This document shows, one piece after another, positions 1 to 9,520 of a stretch of 34,785 nucleotides of DNA; position 1 is the stretch's first letter, and each line of letters starts with the position of its first letter. Below the pieces are notes generated by a model. It made no database searches and was not told the origin of the DNA. It was given only the letters and a program-made list of their open reading frames with translations. The DNA is taken from positions 1-34,785 of the forward strand of contig CANPXJ010000007.1 in the NCBI GenBank assembly GCA_947585915.1, written 5' to 3'. The DNA comes from an uncultured Bacilli bacterium. GTDB lineage: Bacteria; Bacillota_I; Bacilli_A; RF39; UBA660. Position numbers and translations under genes: made by a program.

Positions 1-1
1 A

Positions 2-596
2 TTTAGAAATTTTAATAAAATTAAAACTTTTTTAAGAAATTTACAAAAAACACTTGTAAAAGCTTAGAAAGTCAAGATTTAATTATTCCGATAAATTATT
101 AGAAGTTAAAGGACAAGTGTTTGAACTAGAAAAAGTAAATAATCCCAAGGTTAGAGCGATGATAGGAAATGTCAAACATCTTTTTCCTTTTAGATATATA
201 ATAAAAACAGGTTCAGTTATGAATAAAAATGGTTTCAAATTTTTTATGCCTTTTTATGATGTTAACTTGATTAAAATGGTATTTAAAACTCCAATTAAAT
301 ATACAGAAAAGAAAAATATTAGTAATAAAATTTTAGCTAAAAATGTTAATCAAAATTTATTTGTCGATTATAAGAAAAAGGGTTTTGGCGTTCCACTTGT
401 AAATTGGGTAGAAAGATTTATGTTAGAAGATATAAAGAAAATATCTACCAAAGATTTTATTATAAAGCAAAATATATTTAATTTTGAAGAACTCAATAAT
501 TTAATTAAAGAATTTGAAATTAATTTAGATTATAATCGAGCCGTTGTCTTGTATAACTATTATATGTTTCAATTATGGTTTAAAGAAAATTTATAA
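2..596 (+). pseudogene. Asparagine synthetase (AsnB-like) C-terminal fragment, 5'-truncated by the window and apparently frameshifted near 58-61
   Basis: 117-596 reads ...KKGFGVPLVNWVERFM...YNYYMFQLWFKENL, paralogous to the C-terminus of the 4525-6159 AsnB (KKGFGIPLNKWIYTLF...SYYMFQLWYYTYFDN). The homologous frame extends upstream to nt 60 (KLRKSRFNYSDKLLEVKGQ) and 2-64 continues plausibly in another frame (FRNFNKIKTFLRNLQKTLVKA*). Confidence 0.65.
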
Positions 597-611
597 AAAG
601 AAGGGAATATA

Positions 612-1721
612 ATGAGTAAAAAAGTATTAATTGTTGCCAATACTGATAGACATATTAATTTATGTTATTTACCTTATATAAAATACCTAAAAGAGCTAGG
701 TGTTATTGTTCATGTGGCTACAAATACTAATATTTTACTTGATTATATTGATAAAAAAATAAAAATTCCGATATGTCGTAGTCCCTTTCATTTTAAAAAT
801 ATTAAAGCAATATTCCTGTTAAGAAAATACATTTTAAAAGAAAAGTATGATTTAATAAGTTGTAGTACACCTATGGGTGGTGTAGTAGCTAGACTTGCTA
901 GTAAAAGTCTACAAAAAAAGAATAAAACAAAAGTAATATATACAGCTCATGGTTTTCACTTTTTTAAAGGATGTCCTTTCATTAATTATTTGATTTATTA
1001 TCCAGTAGAAAAATATTTGACAAACTATACGAACTTATTAATTACTATTAATGAAGAAGATTATAATTTTGCTTTAAAACATTTTAAAGTTGAGGTAGAA
1101 TATATAGAGGGCATTGGGTTTAATCAAGAACGTCTTTTAAGTAATTTGGACACTTTACAAAAGAGTAAATTAAGAAAGAAATTAGGATTAAAAATAGATG
1201 ATTATGTGATAATCTATATTGCCGAAATTTCTAAAAGAAAACGTCAAAAATATTTACTCAATGTTTTAAAAGAATTGAATGATTCTAGTGTTAAACTTTT
1301 ACTAATTGGTGAAAATACTTTAAATCTAAATAATTATATTGCTAAATTAAAATTAGAAAAGCAAGTGAAAGTATTAGGTTTTCGAGAAGATATTTCCGAT
1401 TTATTAGATATTGCTGATTTAGTTATCTCCGTTTCTAAACAAGAAGGACTTCCTTTAAATATAATGGAGGCCATGTATAAACAAAAACCTATTATAGTTA
1501 CTAACTGTCGAGGAAATAGAGATTTAATTAAACACCAAGAAAATGGTTTAGTTGTTTCGTTAAATGATAAAAAAGAATTAATAGATAGTATTAAGTACTT
1601 AAAAAATGATAAAAAGATTGCTGCTGATTTAAGTAAAGAAAATAAGGAGTTATCTAAAAAATATACTACAGAGGAAATATTAAAAAAATATAAACCTATT
1701 TATAAAAGATACCTTAAGTAA
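612..1721 (+). CDS. Glycosyltransferase family 4 (capsule/EPS type)
   Basis: GT4/GT-B fold features: N-term KKVLIVANTDRHINL, TAHGFHFF, C-term VSVSKQEGLPLNIMEAM and GNRDLI; RBS aagaaggg upstream. Confidence 0.85.
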   Translation: MSKKVLIVANTDRHINLCYLPYIKYLKELGVIVHVATNTNILLDYIDKKIKIPICRSPFHFKNIKAIFLLRKYILKEKYDLISCSTPMGGVVARLASKSLQKKNKTKVIYTAHGFHFFKGCPFINYLIYYPVEKYLTNYTNLLITINEEDYNFALKHFKVEVEYIEGIGFNQERLLSNLDTLQKSKLRKKLGLKIDDYVIIYIAEISKRKRQKYLLNVLKELNDSSVKLLLIGENTLNLNNYIAKLKLEKQVKVLGFREDISDLLDIADLVISVSKQEGLPLNIMEAMYKQKPIIVTNCRGNRDLIKHQENGLVVSLNDKKELIDSIKYLKNDKKIAADLSKENKELSKKYTTEEILKKYKPIYKRYLK

Positions 1722-1730
1722 GAGGGTGAG

Positions 1731-3437
1731 ATTATCAAAAAGTTATTTAAAAAATTAAAAACATGCCGCCTTTTTTTTCCAAAATGTAAAAAAGAATTAT
1801 CAATTTTAATACTTTTTGGTATTTTTGTGGCAATAATTACTAGTTTACTTCCTACTTTTGGTGGGATACTTTTAAATAATATATTAGCTAAAAATTTAAA
1901 AATGGCGTTATTTTTAATTATTGTTATTGGGGTTTTGGAAGTTGGTTTATTTATATTTAATTTAATTGTTACAAAAACTTCTCTTTTACTACAAAAAAAG
2001 ATTATTTTAGAAATTAGAAAAAAAGCTTGTCGAATTGTTTTGAATTTAAAAATAGAAGAGATAAAGACTCAAGGACAAGGCAAGTTTTTGAATGTAATTA
2101 AAGGAGATTCCAATAGGGTAGTTACTTATTTAAATAATATTAAAGATAGTTTAATTTTAGTTTTTAGTAATATTGGAGCTTTATTTGTTATCTTTTTTAT
2201 TAATAAAATAATTGGTATTTATTATTTTGTTTGTACTTTATTAATGCTATTAATTCATTATTATGGTATTAAAAAAAGTATTTATTACCAAAATTTAAAT
2301 TTAGTCCAACTTGATGAAAATTCTTCATTAATGCATCAGGTCATCAGAGGGGTAAAAGATATTAAAGTATTAAAATTAAAGAATAATTTTATTAAAAAAA
2401 CGGATAATTCTTTTGAAGAAATAGCCTCTTTAGAATATAAAAGTAAAAAATATTTAAATTACACTAATAAAATAACAACTTTTCTAGCCACAGTTTGTAC
2501 CGGTGGAATGCTTTTATTATCCTTAATTTTAATTCATTATAAATTACTTTTAGCTTCATCATTTGTTATCATCTTTATGTATCGTAATAAAGTATTTACT
2601 TTTTCCGATAAATTTGCATCTCTTTTAAATAATTTTAGTCAATTTAATTTATCTTTTGAAAGAATAAACTCAATTTTAGATTATAAACAAGAAGATTTTG
2701 GTAAAAAGCAAATGAATAACTTTGAAGGTAATATCACTTTTGATAATGTTAATTTTGCTTATGATAAACCAACACTTAAAGATATTAGTTTTAAAATAAA
2801 ACCAAAAACTTTTAATTGTCTAGTTGGTAAAACTGGAAGTGGAAAATCAACTATTTTTGCTCTTTTAAGTAAAATGTATGATGTAAATGAGGGAAATATT
2901 TATCTAGATAAATATAATATTAATGATTTAACGGAAGAAAATATTCGTAATAATGTTACTTTAGTTACCCAACAACCGTTTTTATTTACGATGAGCATTA
3001 AAGAAAATTTAGAAATTATTAATGATGATTTTGAAAAAATAAAAAAGTATTGTAAATTAGTCGGAATTGATGAAAAAATTAGTTCTTTAGAATTAAGATA
3101 TGATACAATCTTAAATGAAGATGGCGACAATTTAAGTGGAGGAGAAAGACAAAAATTAGCTATTGCTCGAGCTTTACTTTCGAGTTGTAAAGTAATTTTA
3201 CTAGATGAAATTACTAATAATTTAGATAAACCGGCAAGAGAAGATATTAAAAAGTTAATTGAAAAGTTAAAGAAAAAATATACAATTATTATGATTACCC
3301 ATGATTTAGATATGGTTAAATCAGCTGACCAAATTATCGTATTAGAAAAGGGTAAGATTAAGGGTATAGGTAAACACAAAGAGTTATTAAAAGAATGTAG
3401 TGTATATCAAAATTTAAATAAAGGAAAAAAAGTATGA
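1731..3437 (+). CDS. ABC transporter, fused permease/ATP-binding protein (exporter type); 5' end uncertain
   Basis: Walker A GKTGSGKST, signature LSGGERQ, Walker B VILLDEI, H-loop MITHD; hydrophobic N-terminal half. ORF track begins at GTG 1827, but the homologous-looking frame opens at about 1731 without ATG/GTG/TTG. Confidence 0.9.
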   Translation: MIKKLFKKLKTCRLFFPKCKKELSILILFGIFVAIITSLLPTFGGILLNNILAKNLKMALFLIIVIGVLEVGLFIFNLIVTKTSLLLQKKIILEIRKKACRIVLNLKIEEIKTQGQGKFLNVIKGDSNRVVTYLNNIKDSLILVFSNIGALFVIFFINKIIGIYYFVCTLLMLLIHYYGIKKSIYYQNLNLVQLDENSSLMHQVIRGVKDIKVLKLKNNFIKKTDNSFEEIASLEYKSKKYLNYTNKITTFLATVCTGGMLLLSLILIHYKLLLASSFVIIFMYRNKVFTFSDKFASLLNNFSQFNLSFERINSILDYKQEDFGKKQMNNFEGNITFDNVNFAYDKPTLKDISFKIKPKTFNCLVGKTGSGKSTIFALLSKMYDVNEGNIYLDKYNINDLTEENIRNNVTLVTQQPFLFTMSIKENLEIINDDFEKIKKYCKLVGIDEKISSLELRYDTILNEDGDNLSGGERQKLAIARALLSSCKVILLDEITNNLDKPAREDIKKLIEKLKKKYTIIMITHDLDMVKSADQIIVLEKGKIKGIGKHKELLKECSVYQNLNKGKKV

Positions 3438-4522
3438 AAAAGAAAATAGTATTTTATACCATGGCGTTAGTAAAAGGAGGAACAGAAAGAACGATTGTTA
3501 ATTTAGCTAATGAATTTGCTTGTAAATATGATGTAGTAATTATAACTAATATTTTAAAGGAAAGCGCTTATAAATTAAATCGAAAAATTAAACATATTTC
3601 TTTAGACGAAAAAGATAAACATCAAGAAAAATTACCAAAAAAAATTGTAACTAAATTAAGTTTAAAAAGGACTAAAAAATTAAAAGAAATATTAAAAAAA
3701 GAAAAACCAGATTTAGTTTTGTGTTTTTTGCCAGAACCAACTATTAGAATGTTAAGTATCAAAAAAAATTTTAATAATTTAAAAGTAATTGTGGCTATTC
3801 GTAATCATCCTAATAATGAATTTCCTTGTTTAAAAACAGTTAGAGATTATTATTATAAAAGAGCCAATGGTATAATTATTCAGGATAAAGCTTATCAAAA
3901 GTATTTAAAAAATACTAAAAATATTTATACTATTCCTAATTTTTTATCAGATGAATTTATAAATTGTGAGCAGAAAAATAAAAAGAGTAATAAAATAGTT
4001 TCTGTCGGTAGATTAGAAAATCAAAAAAATTATAAATTACTAATCAAAGCTTTTGCCAATTTAAGTCCCCAATTAAATAATTATAAATTGTATATTTATG
4101 GAGAAGGAAAAAAGCGTAAAAGTTTAGAAAAACTAATTGGGAAGTTAAAACTAAATGATGAAGTTTTTTTAAAAGGAAATGTAAGTGATGTTGCTAAAAA
4201 AATAAGTGATGCTAAAGTGTTTGTTTTATCATCTAATTATGAGGGAATGCCTAATGCATTATTAGAAGCAATGAGTTTATCTTTACCAGTTATAACAACT
4301 AATAACACTGAGGTAATAACTAATATAATTACTAATTATCATAATGGCATTATTATCTCTCGGAAAAATGAGCAAAAACTAACTAAAGCCTTAAATGAAG
4401 TTTTAATTGATAAAGATTTACAAGAAAAGTTATCTAAAGAAGCTAGTAAAGTAAAAAATATATACCAAAAAGAAAAGATAATTAAATTATGGTATGAAAT
4501 AATTGATAAGAATATGAGGTAA
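3434..4522 (+). CDS. Glycosyltransferase family 4
   Basis: LVKGGTERTIVNLANEF, SVGRLENQKNYKLLIKAF, VLSSNYEGMPNALLEAMSLSLPVI. Overlaps the preceding stop (ATGA). Confidence 0.9.
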   Translation: MKKKIVFYTMALVKGGTERTIVNLANEFACKYDVVIITNILKESAYKLNRKIKHISLDEKDKHQEKLPKKIVTKLSLKRTKKLKEILKKEKPDLVLCFLPEPTIRMLSIKKNFNNLKVIVAIRNHPNNEFPCLKTVRDYYYKRANGIIIQDKAYQKYLKNTKNIYTIPNFLSDEFINCEQKNKKSNKIVSVGRLENQKNYKLLIKAFANLSPQLNNYKLYIYGEGKKRKSLEKLIGKLKLNDEVFLKGNVSDVAKKISDAKVFVLSSNYEGMPNALLEAMSLSLPVITTNNTEVITNIITNYHNGIIISRKNEQKLTKALNEVLIDKDLQEKLSKEASKVKNIYQKEKIIKLWYEIIDKNMR

Positions 4523-4524
4523 AT

Positions 4525-6159
4525 ATGGAAGTAACAATTAGAAAAAAGCAAAATAATTTATATATAAATAATAAAAAAGTAGATATTCAGAAATCTTATT
4601 GTTTTATCATTGGTAATATTTATAATTTGGATGATTTATATAAATTTGAAAAAAAACAAAAAAGTGAAGAAAAAATATTAAAATTATATGAATTATATCA
4701 GGAAAAAATATTTAAAAAATTTAATGGAGAATATGCTTTAATATTAATAATAAAAGGAAAAATTATTTTAGTCCGTGATAGATTAGGTAGCAAAAACTTA
4801 TATTATTATCAAAATAAAGAAGAATTTATTTGTACTAATAATTTAGCTAATATTATAAAAAGATATCAAAAACAATTAGTAATTGATAAACAACAATTAG
4901 CTAACTTTTTAACATACAATTATGTTATACCTCCTTATACATTAATTAAAAATGTTTATAAAATAGAGGCAGGATGTTATATTTTTTATAATGACAAGTT
5001 AAAAAAGAAAAAATATTATGATATGGAAAAAGAATATATTTTTAATTATGATAAAATAAAAATGGAAGATAAGGCTTTGCAAAAAATAGAATTAGAACTT
5101 TTAAATTCCTTAAAATTAAGAATAAATAATCATAACAAAATTGCTGTATTTTTTTCCGCAGGAATAGATTCAACTTTAATAACAAAATTGCTTACTAAAT
5201 TAGATTTAAAAAATATTAATACTTATACTATCGGTTTTTATGATGAAGATAGAAATGAAGCTGTAAATGCAAAAAAAATTGCTAAATATTTAAAAGTAAA
5301 TTATCATGAATATTATTTAAGTGAAAAAGATGTTATGAATTTAATTCCGAAAATACCGACAATCTATGCAGATTTAATATCAGATCCTTCTATTATTCCC
5401 ATGATTTTTTTAAATAATAAAATTAAAGATGAAGATATTGATGTGTATTTAACTGGTGATGGCGCAGACCAATTATACTGCGGGTCAAACATATATGATA
5501 CTTTTTATTTGAAAAATAAAATAAAAATCATTTTAAAATATTTAGCTAATGTGTTTAAAGGGAAGAAATATTCTTATCAAGAAATTAAAGACTTGTATAG
5601 ATTAGGTTTGGGAAGAGAGAAAATAGTTTATGAATTAGTAAATAACAAAATACAAAGCTATAATTTTGTAGATACTAAAAAGATAGATAGTCAAATTAAT
5701 TTTATGTTAAACGATATTAAAACATTTATGTCTAATAGATTGTTTACTAAATTAAGTAGTCCTGCTAATTACTATAATTTGCATATAGCTCATCCTTTTG
5801 TTGATAATGATTTTATCAAAACTACTTTTAGATTAAGTCACAATTTTAAGTATAGGAATGGTAAGAAAAAATATATTTTAAAAAAATTATTATTTCAAAA
5901 TATTCCTGAAAATATGATAAATAATACTAAAAAAGGTTTTGGAATTCCTTTAAATAAATGGATATATACGCTTTTTAAAGATGATATAAAAAAATATTCG
6001 AAAGATTACGATTTAAATAAACAAAATTTATTTAACATTAATAATATTAAAAAACTAATAACTAAATTAGATAATAAAAGACTCAATAATAAAGAGATAC
6101 AAGTTTTATTTTCCTATTATATGTTTCAATTATGGTACTATACGTATTTTGATAATTAA
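4525..6159 (+). CDS. Asparagine synthase-related protein lacking the N-terminal Cys nucleophile
   Basis: Degenerate class-II amidotransferase-like N-domain (NGEYALILI...VRDRLGSKNLYYY), PPi-loop-like FFSAGIDSTL, C-terminal KKGFGIPLNKWI; begins MEVTIRKK, so no Cys2. Confidence 0.85.
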   Translation: MEVTIRKKQNNLYINNKKVDIQKSYCFIIGNIYNLDDLYKFEKKQKSEEKILKLYELYQEKIFKKFNGEYALILIIKGKIILVRDRLGSKNLYYYQNKEEFICTNNLANIIKRYQKQLVIDKQQLANFLTYNYVIPPYTLIKNVYKIEAGCYIFYNDKLKKKKYYDMEKEYIFNYDKIKMEDKALQKIELELLNSLKLRINNHNKIAVFFSAGIDSTLITKLLTKLDLKNINTYTIGFYDEDRNEAVNAKKIAKYLKVNYHEYYLSEKDVMNLIPKIPTIYADLISDPSIIPMIFLNNKIKDEDIDVYLTGDGADQLYCGSNIYDTFYLKNKIKIILKYLANVFKGKKYSYQEIKDLYRLGLGREKIVYELVNNKIQSYNFVDTKKIDSQINFMLNDIKTFMSNRLFTKLSSPANYYNLHIAHPFVDNDFIKTTFRLSHNFKYRNGKKKYILKKLLFQNIPENMINNTKKGFGIPLNKWIYTLFKDDIKKYSKDYDLNKQNLFNINNIKKLITKLDNKRLNNKEIQVLFSYYMFQLWYYTYFDN

Positions 6160-6213
6160 TAATCTAGTAAAAATAATTAGATAAAATTTAAAGATAATAA
6201 GGAAGTGATTTAA

Positions 6214-7446
6214 ATGCTAAAAACTATAAAGCAATTAAGAAATAAGGATAAACAAATTAAATATCTGGCTCAAATAAGATTAAAAAGATTTTTTAAATTA
6301 CCAACAAGAAAGAAAAATATATTAATTTTATTGAGACATTTGACTAATGGAGGAGTTGAAAGAATTTTTGTTAATTTAGCTAATGAATTATCTTTAAAAT
6401 ATAATGTAATTATCATTACTGGAAATAAAAGAAATTCTGATTATAATTGCAATGTTAAAATAATAGAGATTCCTAATCTAGATATTGATAAGTTGAGTAT
6501 TAAAAAAGTTAGATATTTAAAAAAAATACATAATATAACTCATTCTATTAGTGGTTCTATTGCTTTCAATTATTTAAATGTGGCCTCTAGATATAATGAT
6601 GAAGTCATAATATGTGTGCAAAATATGTTATCTTTTAAAGCTCAAATAGAAAATTATAATGATAAAAAAGCTATGTTAAATATTAAAAGAAGAAAAAAAA
6701 GAATCATTTTAGCTAATGAATTTGCTGATAGAATAGTTTGTGCTTCTAAAGAAATCGCGAATGAACAAATTATTAAATTTAAAGCTGCTAAAAAGAAAAT
6801 CCAAGTTATTAATAATTTTATTGATTTACAACAAATTAATAAAGAAGAAAAATTAAAAAAGAATGATAGTAAGATTATCATAACAGCAGGTAGATTAGAG
6901 GCTGTAAAAAATCAAAGTTCTTTAATAAAAGCTTTTAAAGAAATAATAAAAAATTATCCTCAAGCAAAATTATGGATTTTAGGAAGAGGTTCAGAAGAAG
7001 AAAATTTAAAAAAATTAATCAAAAACTTGCATTTAGAAAACAATGTTTTTCTATTAGGTTTTCAAAAAAAAGTTTATGAATATCTAAAACAAGCAGATAT
7101 TTTTATATTAACTTCAAAATATGAAGGAATGCCAGTCATTTTAATAGAAGCCATGGCATGTTCTTTGCCAGTTATTTCAACTGATTGTAGTGCAGGGCCA
7201 AGGGAAATTATTGCTCCTGATACTGATTATAGAAAGAAAACGAATAAAATAGATAAATGTGAGTATGGTATTTTAATTCCTCCTATTAGTGATAGTGATA
7301 AAGATGAAACAAATATAGCTGCATCTTTACTTGAAATTTTAGATAATCAAAAATTAGAAAAGTATTATCAAAATCAATCATTTAAAAGAGCCAAAGAATT
7401 TGATAAAAATATTATTGTCAAACAATGGGAAAAAATTTTTAAATAA
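6214..7446 (+). CDS. Glycosyltransferase family 4
   Basis: NGGVERIFVNLANELS, AGRLEAVKNQSSLIKAF, LTSKYEGMPVILIEAMACSLPVIS. Confidence 0.9.
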   Translation: MLKTIKQLRNKDKQIKYLAQIRLKRFFKLPTRKKNILILLRHLTNGGVERIFVNLANELSLKYNVIIITGNKRNSDYNCNVKIIEIPNLDIDKLSIKKVRYLKKIHNITHSISGSIAFNYLNVASRYNDEVIICVQNMLSFKAQIENYNDKKAMLNIKRRKKRIILANEFADRIVCASKEIANEQIIKFKAAKKKIQVINNFIDLQQINKEEKLKKNDSKIIITAGRLEAVKNQSSLIKAFKEIIKNYPQAKLWILGRGSEEENLKKLIKNLHLENNVFLLGFQKKVYEYLKQADIFILTSKYEGMPVILIEAMACSLPVISTDCSAGPREIIAPDTDYRKKTNKIDKCEYGILIPPISDSDKDETNIAASLLEILDNQKLEKYYQNQSFKRAKEFDKNIIVKQWEKIFK

Positions 7447-7475
7447 ATAATATTAAAATTAGGAGAAGATGAATA

Positions 7476-8210
7476 ATGAAAACAGTATTAATTACCGGGG
7501 CAGGAAGAGGAATTGGAGCTACTTTAGCTTTAATGTTTGCTCAAAATAATTATAATGTTATTATTAATTATAATAAAAGTAAAAAGGAAGCTTTAGCTTT
7601 AGAACAAAAAATTAAAGAGGCTTATAAAGTTAAAACGATGTGTATTCAAGCTGATATCAGTCAAGAAAATGATGTTATAAAAATGCTTGAGCAAATAAAA
7701 AAGGAAGCTTTAAAAATTGATGTTTTAATTAATAATGCTGCTATAACTAAAGATAAAGAATTAATGAATAAGGATATTCAAGAATTCAGAGATGTAATTA
7801 ATGTTAATTTGGTAGGAACTTTTATAGTGAGTAAATTAGTGGCTCAAATGATGTTAGAACAAAAAAGTGGGTGTATCATCAATATTTCTTCCACAAATGG
7901 CATAGATACATATAATACTTATTCTGCTGATTATGATGCATCAAAAGCGGGAGTTATATCTCTTACTCATAATTTTGCCAAAGCCTTAGCTCCTTACATA
8001 AGAGTAAATGCCATTGCTCCTGGGTGGACCAAGACTCAAAGTGTTTTGGAAATGAATCCTCAAATTATTAAAGAAGAAAAAGAAAAAATCCTATTAAAGC
8101 GTTTTGCTAATCCTGAAGAAATTGGTGAAGTTGCTCTGTTTTTAGCAAGTGATAAAGCAAGTTATATAAATAATAGTATAATTAGAGTAGATGGAGGAGT
8201 AAAATGCTAA
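7476..8210 (+). CDS. SDR family oxidoreductase (FabG-like)
   Basis: TGAGRGIG cofactor motif, INNAAIT, Ser in NISST, catalytic YDASK, C-term INNSIIRVDGGVKC. Confidence 0.93.
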   Translation: MKTVLITGAGRGIGATLALMFAQNNYNVIINYNKSKKEALALEQKIKEAYKVKTMCIQADISQENDVIKMLEQIKKEALKIDVLINNAAITKDKELMNKDIQEFRDVINVNLVGTFIVSKLVAQMMLEQKSGCIINISSTNGIDTYNTYSADYDASKAGVISLTHNFAKALAPYIRVNAIAPGWTKTQSVLEMNPQIIKEEKEKILLKRFANPEEIGEVALFLASDKASYINNSIIRVDGGVKC

Positions 8211-9445
8211 ACATTAATCCCAAAATAGAAAAAATAGCTTTAGAATCGGAAGAAGAACTTAAAGACATATTTAAAGAAATAGATAAAATGGCTTATTTTA
8301 ATAGTAAAAAAGTTTTAACTGCTTTTCATAAAAATAATATAAGTGAAGCACACTTTAACGAAACAACTGGTTATGGATATGGAGATTTAGGTCGAGAGGC
8401 CATCGAAAAAGTTTATGCTGATATCTTTGGAGCAGAAGATGCTCTAGTTAGAAATCAATTTATTTCAGCATCTCATGCTTTAACTGTAGCTTTCTTTGCT
8501 CTTTTACGTCCAGGTGATACAATGCTTTCTATCAGTGGAACTCCTTATGATACATTACACGAGGTTATTGGCATTAGAAAAAATGCTAGTTCTTTAAAAT
8601 CATTTAAAATAAAATACTCAGAAATAGATTTAATTAATGATGATTTTGATTATGAAAACATAAAAGATTTTTTAAAAAATAATAAAGTAAAAGTAATTGA
8701 AATTCAAAGGTCGAAAGGTTATTCATTACGTAAAAGCTTATCAATCTATAAATTAGAAAAAGTAATTGCTCTAATTAAAAAGATTGATAAAAATATTATA
8801 ATATTAGTAGATAATTGTTATTGTGAATTTGTAGAAGAAAAAAATCCTTTAGATGTAGGGGCTGATTTAGTTGTTGGTTCTTTAATCAAAAATTTAGGTG
8901 GAGGAATTACTCCTAATGGTGCTTATATTGTGGGAAAAAAGGAACTAGTAGAATTATGCGCTGCTCGTTTAACTTTGCCAGGTGAGGGAAAAGATGTTGG
9001 TCCAACTTTAGGTATAAACAAATTGATTTTACAAGGACTTTACATGGCTCCAAGTGCAGTTGCAAGTAGTTTAAAGGTGGCAACCTTAACAGCCAAAATA
9101 TTATCAGAGTTAGGATACAAGGTTGAACCTAAATATAATGATAAAAGAGTAGATATAGTTCAAAATATTATTTTTGGTAATGAGGATGAATTAATTAAAT
9201 ATACCCAAGCAATCCAAAGTGCTTCTGCTATTGATGCTTCAGCTACAGTTTTGCCAAGTGATATGCCTGGTTATGATGATCAAATAATTATGGCTAGTGG
9301 TTCATTTGTTCAAGGTTCATCAATTGAACTTTCTTGCGATGGTCCGATTAGACCTCCTTTTGTTGCTTATCAACAGGGGAGTCTTACTTATGAGTATGGT
9401 AAAATGGCCATTTTATACGCCATTTCATCCATTTACAAAGATTGA
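8204..9445 (+). CDS. Methionine gamma-lyase / aluminium-resistance family PLP-dependent protein
   Basis: HFNETTGYGYGDLGREAIEKVYADIFGAEDALVRNQFISASHAL and GSLIKNLGGGITPNGAYIVG (PLP Lys); typical family length. Overlaps the SDR stop by 7 nt. Confidence 0.88.
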   Translation: MLNINPKIEKIALESEEELKDIFKEIDKMAYFNSKKVLTAFHKNNISEAHFNETTGYGYGDLGREAIEKVYADIFGAEDALVRNQFISASHALTVAFFALLRPGDTMLSISGTPYDTLHEVIGIRKNASSLKSFKIKYSEIDLINDDFDYENIKDFLKNNKVKVIEIQRSKGYSLRKSLSIYKLEKVIALIKKIDKNIIILVDNCYCEFVEEKNPLDVGADLVVGSLIKNLGGGITPNGAYIVGKKELVELCAARLTLPGEGKDVGPTLGINKLILQGLYMAPSAVASSLKVATLTAKILSELGYKVEPKYNDKRVDIVQNIIFGNEDELIKYTQAIQSASAIDASATVLPSDMPGYDDQIIMASGSFVQGSSIELSCDGPIRPPFVAYQQGSLTYEYGKMAILYAISSIYKD

Positions 9446-9470
9446 CACACTAGCTTTTCAATTATATTTA
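9442..9470 (+). promoter_or_regulatory. Candidate sigma-A type promoter for the surface protein gene
   Basis: TTGACA (9442-9447) - 17 nt - TATTTA (9465-9470), about 50 nt before ATG 9521. Confidence 0.35.
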
Positions 9471-9520
9471 CAAAGACATTGTCAAAGTGATATAGTAAAC
9501 TTAAGAATAGGTGAGAAAAT

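Noticed and set aside
2900-3379. Antisense ORF (159 aa) opposite the ABC transporter
   Set aside because: Lies over the ATP-binding domain with intact Walker motifs on the plus strand; composition typical of an antisense shadow.
4525-7446. Lasso-peptide or beta-lactam cluster based on a Cys-less AsnB homologue plus ABC exporter
   Set aside because: No precursor peptide, RRE or transglutaminase-like protease seen; three GT4 enzymes favour a glycan cluster.
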